Part shown: piece by piece, positions 8,621 through 17,598 of the stretch
How positions within the stretch are numbered: the first letter of the stretch is position 1
Layout: the number at the start of each line of letters is the position of its first letter
From: DASSBR01 sp035708085
GTDB taxonomy: Bacteria; Pseudomonadota; Gammaproteobacteria; Natronospirales; DASSBR01
Length of the DNA stretch: 64,000 nucleotides
NCBI GenBank assembly: GCA_035708085.1
Contig: DASSTE010000047.1
Span: 1-64,000 of the forward strand
Direction: 5' to 3'
Made by a program: the position numbers and the translations under genes
The notes under the pieces: model-generated
Database searches by the model: none
What the model was told of the DNA's origin: nothing
The model's input: the letters and a program-made list of their open reading frames with translations, nothing else

Positions 8621-8638
8621 GCTACGCCCCCTGCCCGG

Positions 8639-9382
8639 CTACGCCTCCGCAAACACTTCCTCCGGGAAGTCCGCGTTCGAATAGACCGTCTGTACGTCGT
8701 CGAGATTTTCCAGCACGTCGAGCAACTTGAGCACGCTTTCGCCCGTCTCGACATCGAGATCGACTGTCGTTGACGGCCGCATCGTCACCTCGGCATCCGC
8801 CGGCGCCAGCCCCTGCTCCGTCAGCTTGTCGCGCACCGCGTGGAAATCGTTCGGATCGGTCAGCACGTCGATCGAGCCATCCTCATTGTTGATGATATCC
8901 TCGGCGCCCGCTTCCAGCGCGGCTTCCATCAGCTTGTCCTCGCCGGTACCGGGTGGATAACTCAGGACACCGGCCTGATTGAACAGGTACGACACCGAAC
9001 CGTCGGCGCCAAGATTGCCGCCGTGCTTGGAAAACGCGTGGCGAACTTCCGCGGCGGTACGGTTGCGATTGTCGCTCAGGCAATCGACCATCACTGCGAC
9101 ACCGCCCGGCGCGTAGCCTTCGTAGCGGATTTCCTCGTACGCCTGGCCCTCCAGTTCGCCGCCGCCGCGTTTGATCGCGCGTTCGACCGTGTCTTTCGGC
9201 ATATTCGCCGCCAGCGCCTTATCGACCGCGAGACGCAGCCGTGGATTGGTAGCGGGGTCCGCGTCGCCCATGCGCGCGGCCGTGGTGATTTCACGGATCA
9301 GGCGCGTGAACAGCTTGCCGCGCTTGGCGTCCTGCGCGTTCTTGCGATGCTGGATGTTCGCCCACTTGCTGTGTCCGGCCAT
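8639..9382 (-). CDS. yebC: YebC/PmpR family transcriptional regulator
   Basis: TACO1-like protein of 247 residues, recognised by MAGHSKWANIQHRKNAQDA at the start and by GEGAPGG-type and KHGGNLGADGSVSYLF segments. Family members act as DNA-binding regulators or as ribosome-associated factors that ease polyproline translation. Position directly before ruvCAB is conserved across bacteria. Confidence 0.96.
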   Translation of the reverse strand: MAGHSKWANIQHRKNAQDAKRGKLFTRLIREITTAARMGDADPATNPRLRLAVDKALAANMPKDTVERAIKRGGGELEGQAYEEIRYEGYAPGGVAVMVDCLSDNRNRTAAEVRHAFSKHGGNLGADGSVSYLFNQAGVLSYPPGTGEDKLMEAALEAGAEDIINNEDGSIDVLTDPNDFHAVRDKLTEQGLAPADAEVTMRPSTTVDLDVETGESVLKLLDVLENLDDVQTVYSNADFPEEVFAEA

Positions 9383-9385
9383 AAG

Positions 9386-9997
9386 CTAAAAATTGAGTTG
9401 CATACCGACGTGAAAACCGCTGTCCATGTCCAGAAAGCCCGGCCCGAAATCCGCCTTGATCTGCCGGTAACCGATATAAACGTTGGCGTTACGCAGCACT
9501 TGGTAATCGGCGCGCACGCCATATTCCAACATACGGTCGAGACCGCCGAAGGAAATGATGCCCGGCGCGTAATAAATGTGCGCGCCGAAACCGATGCGGT
9601 TGTAGCGCGGCAACTGGTACTGCACGAAACCGCCGATGGCGATGGCTTCGCCGCTGCCGGGTCCTTCAAAGGGGATGCAACCGGCCGGGCAATCCATCGG
9701 CGGCCCCGAAATGTCGGGATTGATGTAATAAAACTGCCCGCCGAGCCCTGCGTGCAGCGGATTCGGCCCCACGCCGGCATCGCCGATCAAGTGGACGCCG
9801 GCATTGAACACGTCGCCGCGATCCTGGTTGTACAGGAATGCCGCGTTTGCGTACAGTCCGGTCGGCGTAATCGGCGTGTTGAACGCAATGCGGGCCGAGT
9901 TGTCGTCGAGATTCAGATCCAGCGTGCTCTCGGCGCTGGCTGTACCAATCATTGCCGCGAAAACGCATATACCCAGCGCTACTCGGTAAAATTTCAT
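9386..9997 (-). CDS. YfaZ-like outer membrane protein
   Basis: Predicted outer-membrane beta-barrel of 203 residues. The start at 9997 (MKFYRVALG) gives a clear signal peptide ending ASAES; an upstream in-frame ATG would put 12 charged residues before it. The mature part alternates polar and hydrophobic residues as in a small barrel (ARIAFNTPITPTGLYANAAF, GLGGQFYYINPD) and ends in Phe (HVGMQLNF), as outer-membrane barrels do. The family assignment rests on resemblance to YfaZ and is moderately sure; the function of YfaZ proteins is unknown. One CysXXXCys pair (CPAGC) sits in a loop. Confidence 0.65.
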   Translation of the reverse strand: MKFYRVALGICVFAAMIGTASAESTLDLNLDDNSARIAFNTPITPTGLYANAAFLYNQDRGDVFNAGVHLIGDAGVGPNPLHAGLGGQFYYINPDISGPPMDCPAGCIPFEGPGSGEAIAIGGFVQYQLPRYNRIGFGAHIYYAPGIISFGGLDRMLEYGVRADYQVLRNANVYIGYRQIKADFGPGFLDMDSGFHVGMQLNF

Positions 9998-10072
9998 GAT
10001 CGCTCCTGACTTCCTGAGGGAGGGACTGGTCAATCAAGCGCGTATGATACCTTGTCGAGCGGAGGTAAGTGA

Positions 10073-11020
10073 ATGAGCAGCGTCGCGCTGACCCGTCAGC
10101 GGCTTGAATGGTGGGGTATTGCCCTGGTGCTCGTACCGCTGGTACTGGCGGCGATTTTAAGCTTCAAGCTGCTGTCTCCTGAATATCAATCCCACCCGCT
10201 GCTGTTCGAAGGCCAGCATCTGCAACCGGTGAACGTTGCCCATGCACAGGTACTCGCGGCGCTGTATACGGGCATCGACTACGATTGGCCGCCGACGGAC
10301 GCGGTGCCTGCGCTGGCCCTGCAGCATTTTCCGAACGACATGGACACGCTCGCGCCAAAGGTCAGAAAGCGCGTGTTCTTCCAGGCGCTGCTACCGATTG
10401 TACTGGCGGAGAATGCGCGCATCGCCAGCCAGCGCGCGTTCATCAAGGCGCAATTCGCCAACGGCGGCGCCGGTTCGGGGGTGCTGCAACGCTTGGCAAC
10501 GCATTACGGCATCAGCGGCGATCTGGACGATCCCCAGGTTCAAAAACGGCTGCTGCGACGCGTGGACGTAGTGCCGGCCGCGCTGGTGCTCGCGCAGGCG
10601 GCGAAAGAAAGCGGCTGGGGCACGTCAAGATTCGCGCGCGAAGGCAACAACCTGTTCGGCGTCTGGACGTGGAATGCGGATGCGGGAATCGCGCCGCGCG
10701 GTGCGCCCGACGATGCAAATCATTACGTGCGGACGTTTCCGGATATTCGCGCGTCCGTGCGCGACTACCTCTATAACATCGACGTGGGGCATGCCTATCT
10801 GAAACTGCGCAAGATGCGTGCGCAGCTGCGTGCGCACGGCGACAGGCCGACCGCGCTGCAGTTGGCAGAGGCGCTGGAGAATTATTCCGCGCGCGGGGCG
10901 CGGTACGTGGATGCGGTGCAGAAACTGATTCGGCGCAATGGGCTTGCGGCGCTGGGCGGCCCACGGCTTGCTCCGTGGGAAGTCGCCAGTGCGGAGTCGC
11001 CAGGACTGAGTCAGAATTAG
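10073..11020 (+). CDS. Bax-type glucosaminidase domain protein, membrane anchored
   Basis: 315-residue protein with an N-terminal membrane anchor (about 14-34) and a mannosyl-glycoprotein endo-beta-N-acetylglucosaminidase-like domain (about 160-300), like E. coli Bax. The likely catalytic Glu sits in AAKESGWGTSRFAREGNNL, followed by the aromatic-rich GVWTW. It probably trims peptidoglycan from the periplasmic face. It faces lpdA. The last codons (SPGLSQN, then TAG) are encoded by the left arm of repeat copy 3, so the C-terminus has been rewritten by the repeat. Confidence 0.85.
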   Translation: MSSVALTRQRLEWWGIALVLVPLVLAAILSFKLLSPEYQSHPLLFEGQHLQPVNVAHAQVLAALYTGIDYDWPPTDAVPALALQHFPNDMDTLAPKVRKRVFFQALLPIVLAENARIASQRAFIKAQFANGGAGSGVLQRLATHYGISGDLDDPQVQKRLLRRVDVVPAALVLAQAAKESGWGTSRFAREGNNLFGVWTWNADAGIAPRGAPDDANHYVRTFPDIRASVRDYLYNIDVGHAYLKLRKMRAQLRAHGDRPTALQLAEALENYSARGARYVDAVQKLIRRNGLAALGGPRLAPWEVASAESPGLSQN

Positions 11021-11069
11021 ATGCGCCCTCTCTTACCCTTTTACTCAGTCCTAGCGACTAGTCCTAGCG
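10981..11069. repeat. Class A inverted tandem repeat, copy 3 (bax-like/lpdA)
   Basis: Left arm GAGTCGCCAGGACTGAGT lies inside the 3' end of the glucosaminidase gene and supplies its final codons; its stop codon is in the loop. The right arm has ACTCAGTCCTAGCGACT and a second unit TAGTCCTAGCGACTA ending 2 bp from the lpdA stop. The element sits between two convergent genes and may terminate both. Confidence 0.85.
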
Positions 11070-11070
11070 A

Positions 11071-12504
11071 CTATTTATTGAGCGCATGAATCATGCGGTT
11101 GTCGACCGCGAGCGACGCTTCGTGCATTGCTTCGGACAACGTCGGGTGCGCGTGCATCGTGCGCTGCAGATCTTCGGCGCTGCCGCGGAATTCCATCGCG
11201 ACGACCGCTTCGGCAATCATTTCGGACGCCATCGGGCCGCAAATGTGCACACCGAGAATTTCGTCGGTGTCGGCGTGGGCGAGCATCTTGACGCGCCCGA
11301 CCGCCGCTTCCATCGCCTTGGCGCGGCCGTTGGCGGCGAACGGGAAGCTGCCAGCCTTATACTTCACGCCTTCCTGCTTCAACTGCTCTTCGGTCTTGCC
11401 CACCCAGGCGATTTCCGGTGCGGTGTAGACGATTGACGGAATGACTTCGTAATTGACCTCCGCGATCTTGCCGGCGATCAGATCGGCAGCCATGACGCCC
11501 TCTTCCATGCCCTTGTGCGCAAGCATCGGGCCGCGCACGCAGTCGCCGACGGCCCAGATGTTCTTAACGCCGGTACGGCATTCGTCGTCGACTTCGATGA
11601 AGCCGCGCTTGTCGAGCTTGATGCCGCAGCCGTCCTCGAACAAGTTCTCGGTCGCCGGGCGCCGACCGACGGAGACGAGCAGCTTGTCGAATTCGATCTC
11701 GTGCTCGCCGCCCTTGTCTTCGTACTTGACCTTGACGACCTTACCGGATTTCTTTGCACTGGTGAGCTTCGCGCCGAGCTTGATGTCGAGGCCGAGCTTC
11801 TTGAACTGCCGCTGCGCATCGCCGGCAATCTGCTTATCGGCAATCGCGAGAAAGTCGTCAAGCGCTTCGATGATTGTGACTTCGGCGCCCAGGCGTTTCC
11901 AGACGCTGCCGAGTTCCAGGCCGATGACGCCACCGCCGATGACGCCGAAGCGCTTAGGCACGGCCTTCATGTCGAGCGCGCCCCATGAATCAATGATGTA
12001 TTCGCCGTCGAACGGCGCCACCTTCAATTCAACCGGCTGCGAGCCGGCCGCCAGGATGACGTGCTTCGCTTCCAGCGTCTGCTTCTTGCCGTCTTCGGCG
12101 CCGGTGACTTCAACCTTGCCGTTCTTCAGCAGCTTGCCCGTGCCGTGAATGCCGTCGACGCCGTTGCCCTTGAACAACTGGCCGACGCCGCCGGTCAGCT
12201 GCTTGCAGATTTTGGTCTTGCGCTCCTGCATCGCCGCTAGGTCGAGTTCGACTTTGCCGGTCTTGATGCCGTGCGCGACGAATTCATGATTCGCCTTGTG
12301 CAGCATTTCGGACGATTCGAGCAGCGCCTTGGACGGAATGCAGCCGGCGTTCAGGCAGGTGCCGCCGAACGCGAAGCTGCCGTCGGTATTTTTCCAGTTA
12401 TCGACGCAGGCGGTTTTGAGGCCGTTTTGTGCGGCGCGAATGGCGGCGACATAACCGGCGGGGCCGCCGCCGATGACTACAACGTCATAGGAGGAATTGG
12501 GCAT
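11071..12504 (-). CDS. lpdA: Dihydrolipoyl dehydrogenase (E3)
   Basis: FAD-dependent E3 component that reoxidises the lipoyl groups of 2-oxoglutarate (and other 2-oxoacid) dehydrogenase. The 477-residue protein has the N-terminal FAD-binding GGGPAGY, the redox pair in GGTCLNAGCIPSK (Cys50 and Cys55), the NAD-binding GVIGGGVIGLELGSVW and the C-terminal active-site base in HAHPTLSEAMHEA. It is the last gene of sucA-sucB-lpdA, separated from sucB by repeat copy 4. Confidence 0.97.
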   Translation of the reverse strand: MPNSSYDVVVIGGGPAGYVAAIRAAQNGLKTACVDNWKNTDGSFAFGGTCLNAGCIPSKALLESSEMLHKANHEFVAHGIKTGKVELDLAAMQERKTKICKQLTGGVGQLFKGNGVDGIHGTGKLLKNGKVEVTGAEDGKKQTLEAKHVILAAGSQPVELKVAPFDGEYIIDSWGALDMKAVPKRFGVIGGGVIGLELGSVWKRLGAEVTIIEALDDFLAIADKQIAGDAQRQFKKLGLDIKLGAKLTSAKKSGKVVKVKYEDKGGEHEIEFDKLLVSVGRRPATENLFEDGCGIKLDKRGFIEVDDECRTGVKNIWAVGDCVRGPMLAHKGMEEGVMAADLIAGKIAEVNYEVIPSIVYTAPEIAWVGKTEEQLKQEGVKYKAGSFPFAANGRAKAMEAAVGRVKMLAHADTDEILGVHICGPMASEMIAEAVVAMEFRGSAEDLQRTMHAHPTLSEAMHEASLAVDNRMIHALNK

Positions 12505-12544
12505 GAGGTGTCCTCTAAATTCTTTAGGTCACTTTAAGGCGAAT

Positions 12545-12632
12545 GAGTAGTCGCTAGTCGCTAGTTCGCTAGGACTAAGCAAGAACAAAGCCTTACTTCG
12601 CTCAGTCCTAGCGACTCAGTCCTAGCGACTTA
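12545..12632. repeat. Class A inverted tandem repeat, copy 4 (sucB/lpdA)
   Basis: Left arm AGTCGCTAGTTCGCTAGGACT plus an extra AGTCGCT. The right arm carries two units of CTCAGTCCTAGCGACT. The loop holds CAAGAACAAAG. The right end overlaps the sucB stop codon (TAA at 12632-12630), so the element starts at the stop and fills the sucB-lpdA gap. Confidence 0.85.
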
Positions 12633-13883
12633 TATCTCCAGCATCAACCGCGCCGGATCCTCCAGCGCGTCCTTGACGGCAACCAGGAACAGCACGGCTT
12701 CGCGACCGTCGACGATGCGGTGATCGTAGGTGATCGCGATGTACATCATCGGCCGCGCCACGATCTCGCCATTCACGACCATCGGCCGCTCCTGAATCTT
12801 GTGCATGCCGAGGATGCCGCTTTGCGGCGGGTTGATGATCGGCGTGGACATCAGCGAACCGAACACGCCACCGTTGGTGATCGTGAACGTGCCGCCGGTG
12901 AGGTCCTCGATCGCGAGCTTGCCCGCGCGCGCCTTGGTCGCGTAGTCGATCACGCCCTGCTCGATCTCGGCGAAGCTCATTTGATCGGCGTCGCGCAGGA
13001 TCGGCACCATCAGGCCGCGGTCGGTGGACACGGCGATGCCGATGTCCCAGTAGTCGTGATAAATGATGTCGCTGCCTTCGACCGACGCGTTGATGATCGG
13101 GAACTGCTTGAGCGCCTCGATCACCGCCTTGACGAAGAACGACTGGAAACCGAGGCGCACGCCGTGGCGCTCCTCGAATTTCTGCTTGTACTTGCTACGC
13201 AGCGCCATGACCTCGGTCATGTCGATTTCGTTGAACGAGGTCAACAGCGCGGCGTTGGATTGCGACTCGACCATGCGCTCGGCGATGCGCGCGCGCAGCC
13301 GCGTCATCGGCACGCGGCGGTCTTCGCGCGCGCCGCCCCGCGGTGCCGGTGCGCGCGTGGTCGGTGCAGCCTGCGGCTGTTCCGCTGCGACCGGCGCCTG
13401 CTTCTCACCGCCCTGCTCGATGTACTGCATGACGTCGGACTTGGTCAGCCGGCCATCGCGGCCACTGCCTTCGATGTCGTTCGGATCGAGGTCGTGTTCC
13501 TCGACCAGCCGGCGGACCGATGGGCTCAAACGCGCCGCGCTCTTGCCGCGCTGCGGCTTTTCTTCGGACTCCGGCTCGGCTTCCGCCTTTTGCGGCTCTG
13601 CCTCGGCCGGCTTCTCCGGCTCCGCCTTCTTCTCCGCCGCGGCCTCGCCTTCCTCGAGAATCGCGATCAGGTCGCCGCCGCCGACGGTCGCACCATCCTC
13701 GGCCTTGATTTCCTTCAATACGCCGTCGGCCGGCGCCGGTACTTCCAGTACCACCTTGTCGGTTTCGAGATCGACCAGGTTTTCGTCGCGCTTGACGGCG
13801 TCGCCCGGCTGCTTGTGCCAGTTGACCAGCGTGGCTTCGGACACGGATTCCGGTAGTTGCGGAACTTTGACTTCGATGCTCAT
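12630..13883 (-). CDS. sucB: Dihydrolipoyllysine-residue succinyltransferase (E2 of 2-oxoglutarate dehydrogenase)
   Basis: Core E2 enzyme of 417 residues. An N-terminal lipoyl domain (1-77) has the lipoylated Lys43 in DLETDKVVLEV. It is followed by a Glu/Ala/Lys/Pro-rich hinge, the E1/E3-binding peripheral domain (about 118-153, SPSVRRLVEEHDLDPNDI), a second Ala/Pro linker and the catalytic domain (about 190-417) ending in YDHRIVDGREAVLFL with the active-site His-x3-Asp-Gly. It transfers succinyl to CoA and lies between sucA and lpdA. Confidence 0.97.
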   Translation of the reverse strand: MSIEVKVPQLPESVSEATLVNWHKQPGDAVKRDENLVDLETDKVVLEVPAPADGVLKEIKAEDGATVGGGDLIAILEEGEAAAEKKAEPEKPAEAEPQKAEAEPESEEKPQRGKSAARLSPSVRRLVEEHDLDPNDIEGSGRDGRLTKSDVMQYIEQGGEKQAPVAAEQPQAAPTTRAPAPRGGAREDRRVPMTRLRARIAERMVESQSNAALLTSFNEIDMTEVMALRSKYKQKFEERHGVRLGFQSFFVKAVIEALKQFPIINASVEGSDIIYHDYWDIGIAVSTDRGLMVPILRDADQMSFAEIEQGVIDYATKARAGKLAIEDLTGGTFTITNGGVFGSLMSTPIINPPQSGILGMHKIQERPMVVNGEIVARPMMYIAITYDHRIVDGREAVLFLVAVKDALEDPARLMLEI

Positions 13884-13917
13884 TCTTTTCTCGGCTCCAA
13901 ATCTCTCGCGTTCTAGT

Positions 13918-14016
13918 TCTTGTCGTTCCGGCGAAGGCCGGAACCCAGCCTAATCAAGCGCGGCCGGCGGCCGCACCTGTTCTGACTGGACCCCGGCCTT
14001 CGCCGGGGTGACGGAA
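13918..14016. repeat. Paired GC-rich palindromes in the sucA-sucB gap
   Basis: Two 18-bp palindromes of related sequence, TTCCGGCGAAGGCCGGAA (13926-13943) and CCCCGGCCTTCGCCGGGG (13991-14008), stand in opposite orientation 47 bp apart. A GC-palindromic spacer (CGGCCGGCGGCCG) lies between them. They resemble the dispersed proteobacterial repeat family with GGCGAAGGCC cores, so the pair probably is a repeat of REP type that also makes strong mRNA hairpins between sucA and sucB. Confidence 0.7.
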
Positions 14017-14023
14017 TGCAAAA

Positions 14024-16864
14024 TCAGGCGACGCTCTTCTGCTTCTGCTTGCCCATATCCAGCGCGGCCTCGATCAGCGCCTGCTGCTGCTGCTTGTGCA
14101 GTTCGAGGTAGCCCGCGGCCGGCGATGCCGATCCGGGGCGGCCGGCGTAGCTCAGCCGGTGCTTCGACTTCAGCGGGCCCTGCAGGCGGTGGCGGATCTG
14201 GTACCACGCGCCCTGGTTTTCGGGCTCTTCCTGGCACCAGACGATGTCCTTCGCGTGGCCGTATTTCTCAATGTTCGCCTGGTAGTCGTCCTGCGGGAAC
14301 GGGTAAAGCTGCTCCAGTCGGACGATGGCTATGTCGTCGATACCGGCGTCGCGGCGCGCCTGCAGCAGGTCGAAATACACCTTGCCGCTGCAGAACACGA
14401 TCCGGCGTACCTTGTCCGCCTCGAGGCCGTCGATCTCCGGAATCACCGGGTGGAAGCGGCCCGACTGGATGTCGTCGAGCGACGAATTCGACAGCTTGTG
14501 ACGCAGCAGGCTCTTCGGCGTCAGCACGATCAGCGGCTTGCGGTACGGCCGGATCATCTGCCGGCGCAGCATGTGGAACCACTGCGCGGGCGTAGTCGGC
14601 ACGCACACCTGCATGTTGTTCTCGGCACACAGTTGCAGGTAGCGCTCGAGACGCGCCGAAGAATGCTCCGGGCCCTGTCCTTCGTAGCCGTGCGGCAGGA
14701 ACATGACCAGGCCACAGTAGCGGCCCCACTTGGCTTCGCCGGAGCTGATGAACTGGTCGATGACGACCTGCGCGCCGTTGGCGAAATCGCCGAACTGCGC
14801 TTCCCAGATGACCAGGTGGTTCGGCTCGGCACTGGAATAGCCGTATTCGAAACCGACCACCGCTTCTTCCGACAGGAACGAGTCGATGATCGCGATGGGC
14901 GCCTGGTCATCGGCGAGATGGGCGAGCGGCATCCACTGCGCACCGTTCTCCTGGTTGTAGACCATGGCGTGACGGTGGAAGAACGTGCCACGGCGGCTGT
15001 CCTGGCCGGTGAGGCGCACCGGATAACCTTCAGTCAGCAGACTCGCGTAGGCGAGCGTTTCAGCGTAGCCCCAGTCGAGGGGCATTTCCCCGGCCGCCAT
15101 CTTGCGGCGGTCGTCGTAGAGCTTCTTGACGCGGTTTTGCAGCTTGTAGTCGTCGGGGATGCGGTTCATTGCGTCCGACAGCTTCTGCACCCGTTCAGCC
15201 GGTATGGCGGTGTCGGTGCGGACATCCCATTCGATATTGTTAAAGCCGCTCCAGTCGACGCCATATTCGCTGGCGCTCGACTCGCCGACGCCCGGCGCGA
15301 CCGTGCGGCCCTCGCCAAGCCGGTCGCGATAGCGATCTTCCATCGCCTTCACCACGTCGTCCTCGACGATGCCGGCCTTCTGCAGGCGCCCGGCATAGAG
15401 GTTGGCGACGCTCGGATGCGATTTGATCGCGCTGTACATCACCGGCTGCGTTGCCGACGGCTCATCGGCCTCGTTGTGGCCGTGGCGCCGATAGCTGACA
15501 AAATCGACGAACACGTCCTTGTGGAAGCGCTTGCGATATTCGAGCGCGAGCCGCGTAACGAAAATAGCCGATTCAGGATGATCGCCGTTGACGTGGAAGA
15601 TCGGCGCATCGAGCATCTTGGCGATGTCGGTGCAGTACGGCGTCGAACGCGCATCCGCCAGGTCGCTGATCGTGAAACCGATCTGGTTGTTGCAAACGAT
15701 GTGCACGGTGCCGCCGGTGCCGAAGCCGCGCGTCTCCGACATCTGCAGCGTTTCCATCACCACGCCCTGGCCGGCGAACGCGGCATCGCCGTGAATCAGC
15801 ACCGGCAGCACGCGGTCGAAGCCGTAGCCGTCGCGCCGATCCTGGCGGGCGCGCACCGAGCCTTCGACGACCGGGTCGACGATCTCCAGGTGCGACGGGT
15901 TGAAGGCCAGCGCCACGTGCACCTTGCCGCTGGGCGTATCGATATTGGACGAAAAACCGAGGTGGTACTTGACGTCGCCCGAGCGCTCGTTGACCTTCGG
16001 GTCGTACTTGCCCTCGAACTCGTTGAACAGCTCCTGCGGCGATTTGCCGAGGACGTTGATCAGCACGTTGATGCGCCCGCGGTGGGCCATGCCGATGACG
16101 ATTTCTTCGATGCCGGAGCCGCCGCTGCGCGCGATCAGGTCGTCGAGCATCGGGATCAGACTTTCGCCACCTTCGAGCGAAAATCGCTTTTGGCCGACGT
16201 AGCGCGTGTGAAGATAGCGCTCGATGCCTTCGGCGGCGGTCAGCTCTTCCAGAATCGTCAGCCGCTCGTCGCGGCTCAGTTCGGCACGCGCGCGCGGGCG
16301 CTCGATCTGTTCGCGCAGCCACTCGCGCTGCTCGGCATCGCTGACGTGCATGTACTCGAATCCGATCGGGCCGCAGTAGATGTCTTCCAGCGCGCCGATG
16401 ATCTCGCCGAGTTGCATAGAGCCGTTGCCCGGCAGCGCGACGCCCGCGAATGTCGTCGTCAGGTCGGACTGGCTCAGACCGTGCGATGCCAGCGCGAGAT
16501 CGGGCAGATCCGGCCGCGTCTTCAAGCCCAATGGATCGAGCTTCGCGCACAGATGCCCGCGACTGCGATAGGCGTTGATCAGCCGGATCGCCGCAGCGCT
16601 CCTGCCGGTCAGGTCGGGGCTGATTTCTCCGGCCGCAGCCTGGCGGGGCATGCGTGCCCGCTCGCGGAGCTCGTCCTCGATCGCCCCGCGAGCCACCTCG
16701 CGGCCGTCGCCGACGCCGGTGCGGAAGCCGCGAAAGTAGTCGCGCCAGTGGCTTTCGACTGAATCCGGATCTTCCAGGTACTGTTCGTAAATGGCTTCGA
16801 TGAACGGCGCGTTTCCGCCGAACAGGGGAGATGTCAGGTATCGCTTATCGAGTGGCTCACTCAT
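14024..16864 (-). CDS. sucA: 2-oxoglutarate dehydrogenase E1 component
   Basis: Thiamine diphosphate-dependent E1 of 946 residues that decarboxylates 2-oxoglutarate and succinylates the E2 lipoyl group. Seen: the N-terminal E2/E3-binding helix (SPLFGGNAPFIEAIYEQYLED), the ThDP-region segments GMAHRGRINVLINVLGK and HGDAAFAGQGVVMETLQMS, and the conserved C-terminal GYEGQGPEHSSARLERYLQ. Length is normal. It is first in sucA-sucB-lpdA; no sdh genes are in the window. Confidence 0.97.
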   Translation of the reverse strand: MSEPLDKRYLTSPLFGGNAPFIEAIYEQYLEDPDSVESHWRDYFRGFRTGVGDGREVARGAIEDELRERARMPRQAAAGEISPDLTGRSAAAIRLINAYRSRGHLCAKLDPLGLKTRPDLPDLALASHGLSQSDLTTTFAGVALPGNGSMQLGEIIGALEDIYCGPIGFEYMHVSDAEQREWLREQIERPRARAELSRDERLTILEELTAAEGIERYLHTRYVGQKRFSLEGGESLIPMLDDLIARSGGSGIEEIVIGMAHRGRINVLINVLGKSPQELFNEFEGKYDPKVNERSGDVKYHLGFSSNIDTPSGKVHVALAFNPSHLEIVDPVVEGSVRARQDRRDGYGFDRVLPVLIHGDAAFAGQGVVMETLQMSETRGFGTGGTVHIVCNNQIGFTISDLADARSTPYCTDIAKMLDAPIFHVNGDHPESAIFVTRLALEYRKRFHKDVFVDFVSYRRHGHNEADEPSATQPVMYSAIKSHPSVANLYAGRLQKAGIVEDDVVKAMEDRYRDRLGEGRTVAPGVGESSASEYGVDWSGFNNIEWDVRTDTAIPAERVQKLSDAMNRIPDDYKLQNRVKKLYDDRRKMAAGEMPLDWGYAETLAYASLLTEGYPVRLTGQDSRRGTFFHRHAMVYNQENGAQWMPLAHLADDQAPIAIIDSFLSEEAVVGFEYGYSSAEPNHLVIWEAQFGDFANGAQVVIDQFISSGEAKWGRYCGLVMFLPHGYEGQGPEHSSARLERYLQLCAENNMQVCVPTTPAQWFHMLRRQMIRPYRKPLIVLTPKSLLRHKLSNSSLDDIQSGRFHPVIPEIDGLEADKVRRIVFCSGKVYFDLLQARRDAGIDDIAIVRLEQLYPFPQDDYQANIEKYGHAKDIVWCQEEPENQGAWYQIRHRLQGPLKSKHRLSYAGRPGSASPAAGYLELHKQQQQALIEAALDMGKQKQKSVA

Positions 16865-16957
16865 TGGTTGCCGTCATTTTTGGGGCGTAGGCGTTGGTGT
16901 GGCGGGAAGTCAAAATGCAAATTTTAGCTTATCCGGCGCGGATTAGAAACTTGCAGA

Positions 16958-17512
16958 TCACAAAAACGCCAACATGAGGATCAGCAGGACGATGCCGAAC
17001 AGCGAAACCATCAGCGCGAAGAACGGCGCGAGATACGGGCCGTGGCGCGGCGGAAACTCGTGGTTGCGATGCCACACCGCGACGTAGGCGAGGAAGCGCA
17101 CGCCGGTCGTGATCGCCATCAGCACGCCGAACGCGACCAGCGCGGCGCCGGTATAAGCAGACAGATCGTTCGTGTAGTGCGCCGGCGGCAAGACGTGGGG
17201 CAATTCCCGGAGCATTAGTCCGAAGCGGTCGATTGCGATGCCGAAGATCATCAGTGCGAGCGAGGTGCGGATCCAGACCGACAGCGTGCGCTCCGCATTC
17301 TGGTACGAGCGCTCGGCCGAAAACTCCGAACGCTCGGCCGACATCCGCGACCGGTCCGCCGACATTCTCGATCGATCGGCAGACATCGTCGACCGGTCCG
17401 CGGACATGCGGGTGCGCTCCGCCGACAAGTCCCGCTGCTCGATCGCCAGCTCGACCATGCGCTTCATGAGCTTGAGCTGTTCGGGTTCGTTCTGCTCCGG
17501 TTCGTCCGCCAT
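16958..17512 (-). CDS. DUF202-type membrane protein with N-terminal heptapeptide repeat
   Basis: Product of 184 residues from MADEPEQNEPEQ. Residues about 28-78 are seven consecutive heptads of consensus MSADRSR (LSAERTR, MSADRST, MSADRSR twice, MSAERSE, FSAERSY, QNAERTL), predicted as a charged helix. A DUF202/YidH-like domain follows, with the signature LSVWIRTSLALMIFGIAID and three membrane helices (about 80-100, 115-140, 160-182). Function of the family is unknown. The heptads are near-identical at DNA level (21 bp), pointing to expansion by slippage. It lies alone between sucA and a pirin gene. Confidence 0.75.
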   Translation of the reverse strand: MADEPEQNEPEQLKLMKRMVELAIEQRDLSAERTRMSADRSTMSADRSRMSADRSRMSAERSEFSAERSYQNAERTLSVWIRTSLALMIFGIAIDRFGLMLRELPHVLPPAHYTNDLSAYTGAALVAFGVLMAITTGVRFLAYVAVWHRNHEFPPRHGPYLAPFFALMVSLFGIVLLILMLAFL

Positions 17513-17598
17513 CGCGCTCCTCCCCAAAATCTGGGAAGAAGCTTAGTCGCTTGATCGCATGAAGGGAACCGCCGGCGTCAGCCGGCGGCCGGTTGAAC

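Noticed and set aside
14096..16762. Very long open frame on the plus strand opposite sucA (about 888 codons)
   Set aside because: It mirrors the codon periodicity of sucA in a GC-rich genome; the predicted protein is Arg/His/Val-rich with no recognisable motif, while sucA is unmistakable. Similar antisense frames opposite guaA, tolB, sucB and macB were dropped for the same reason.
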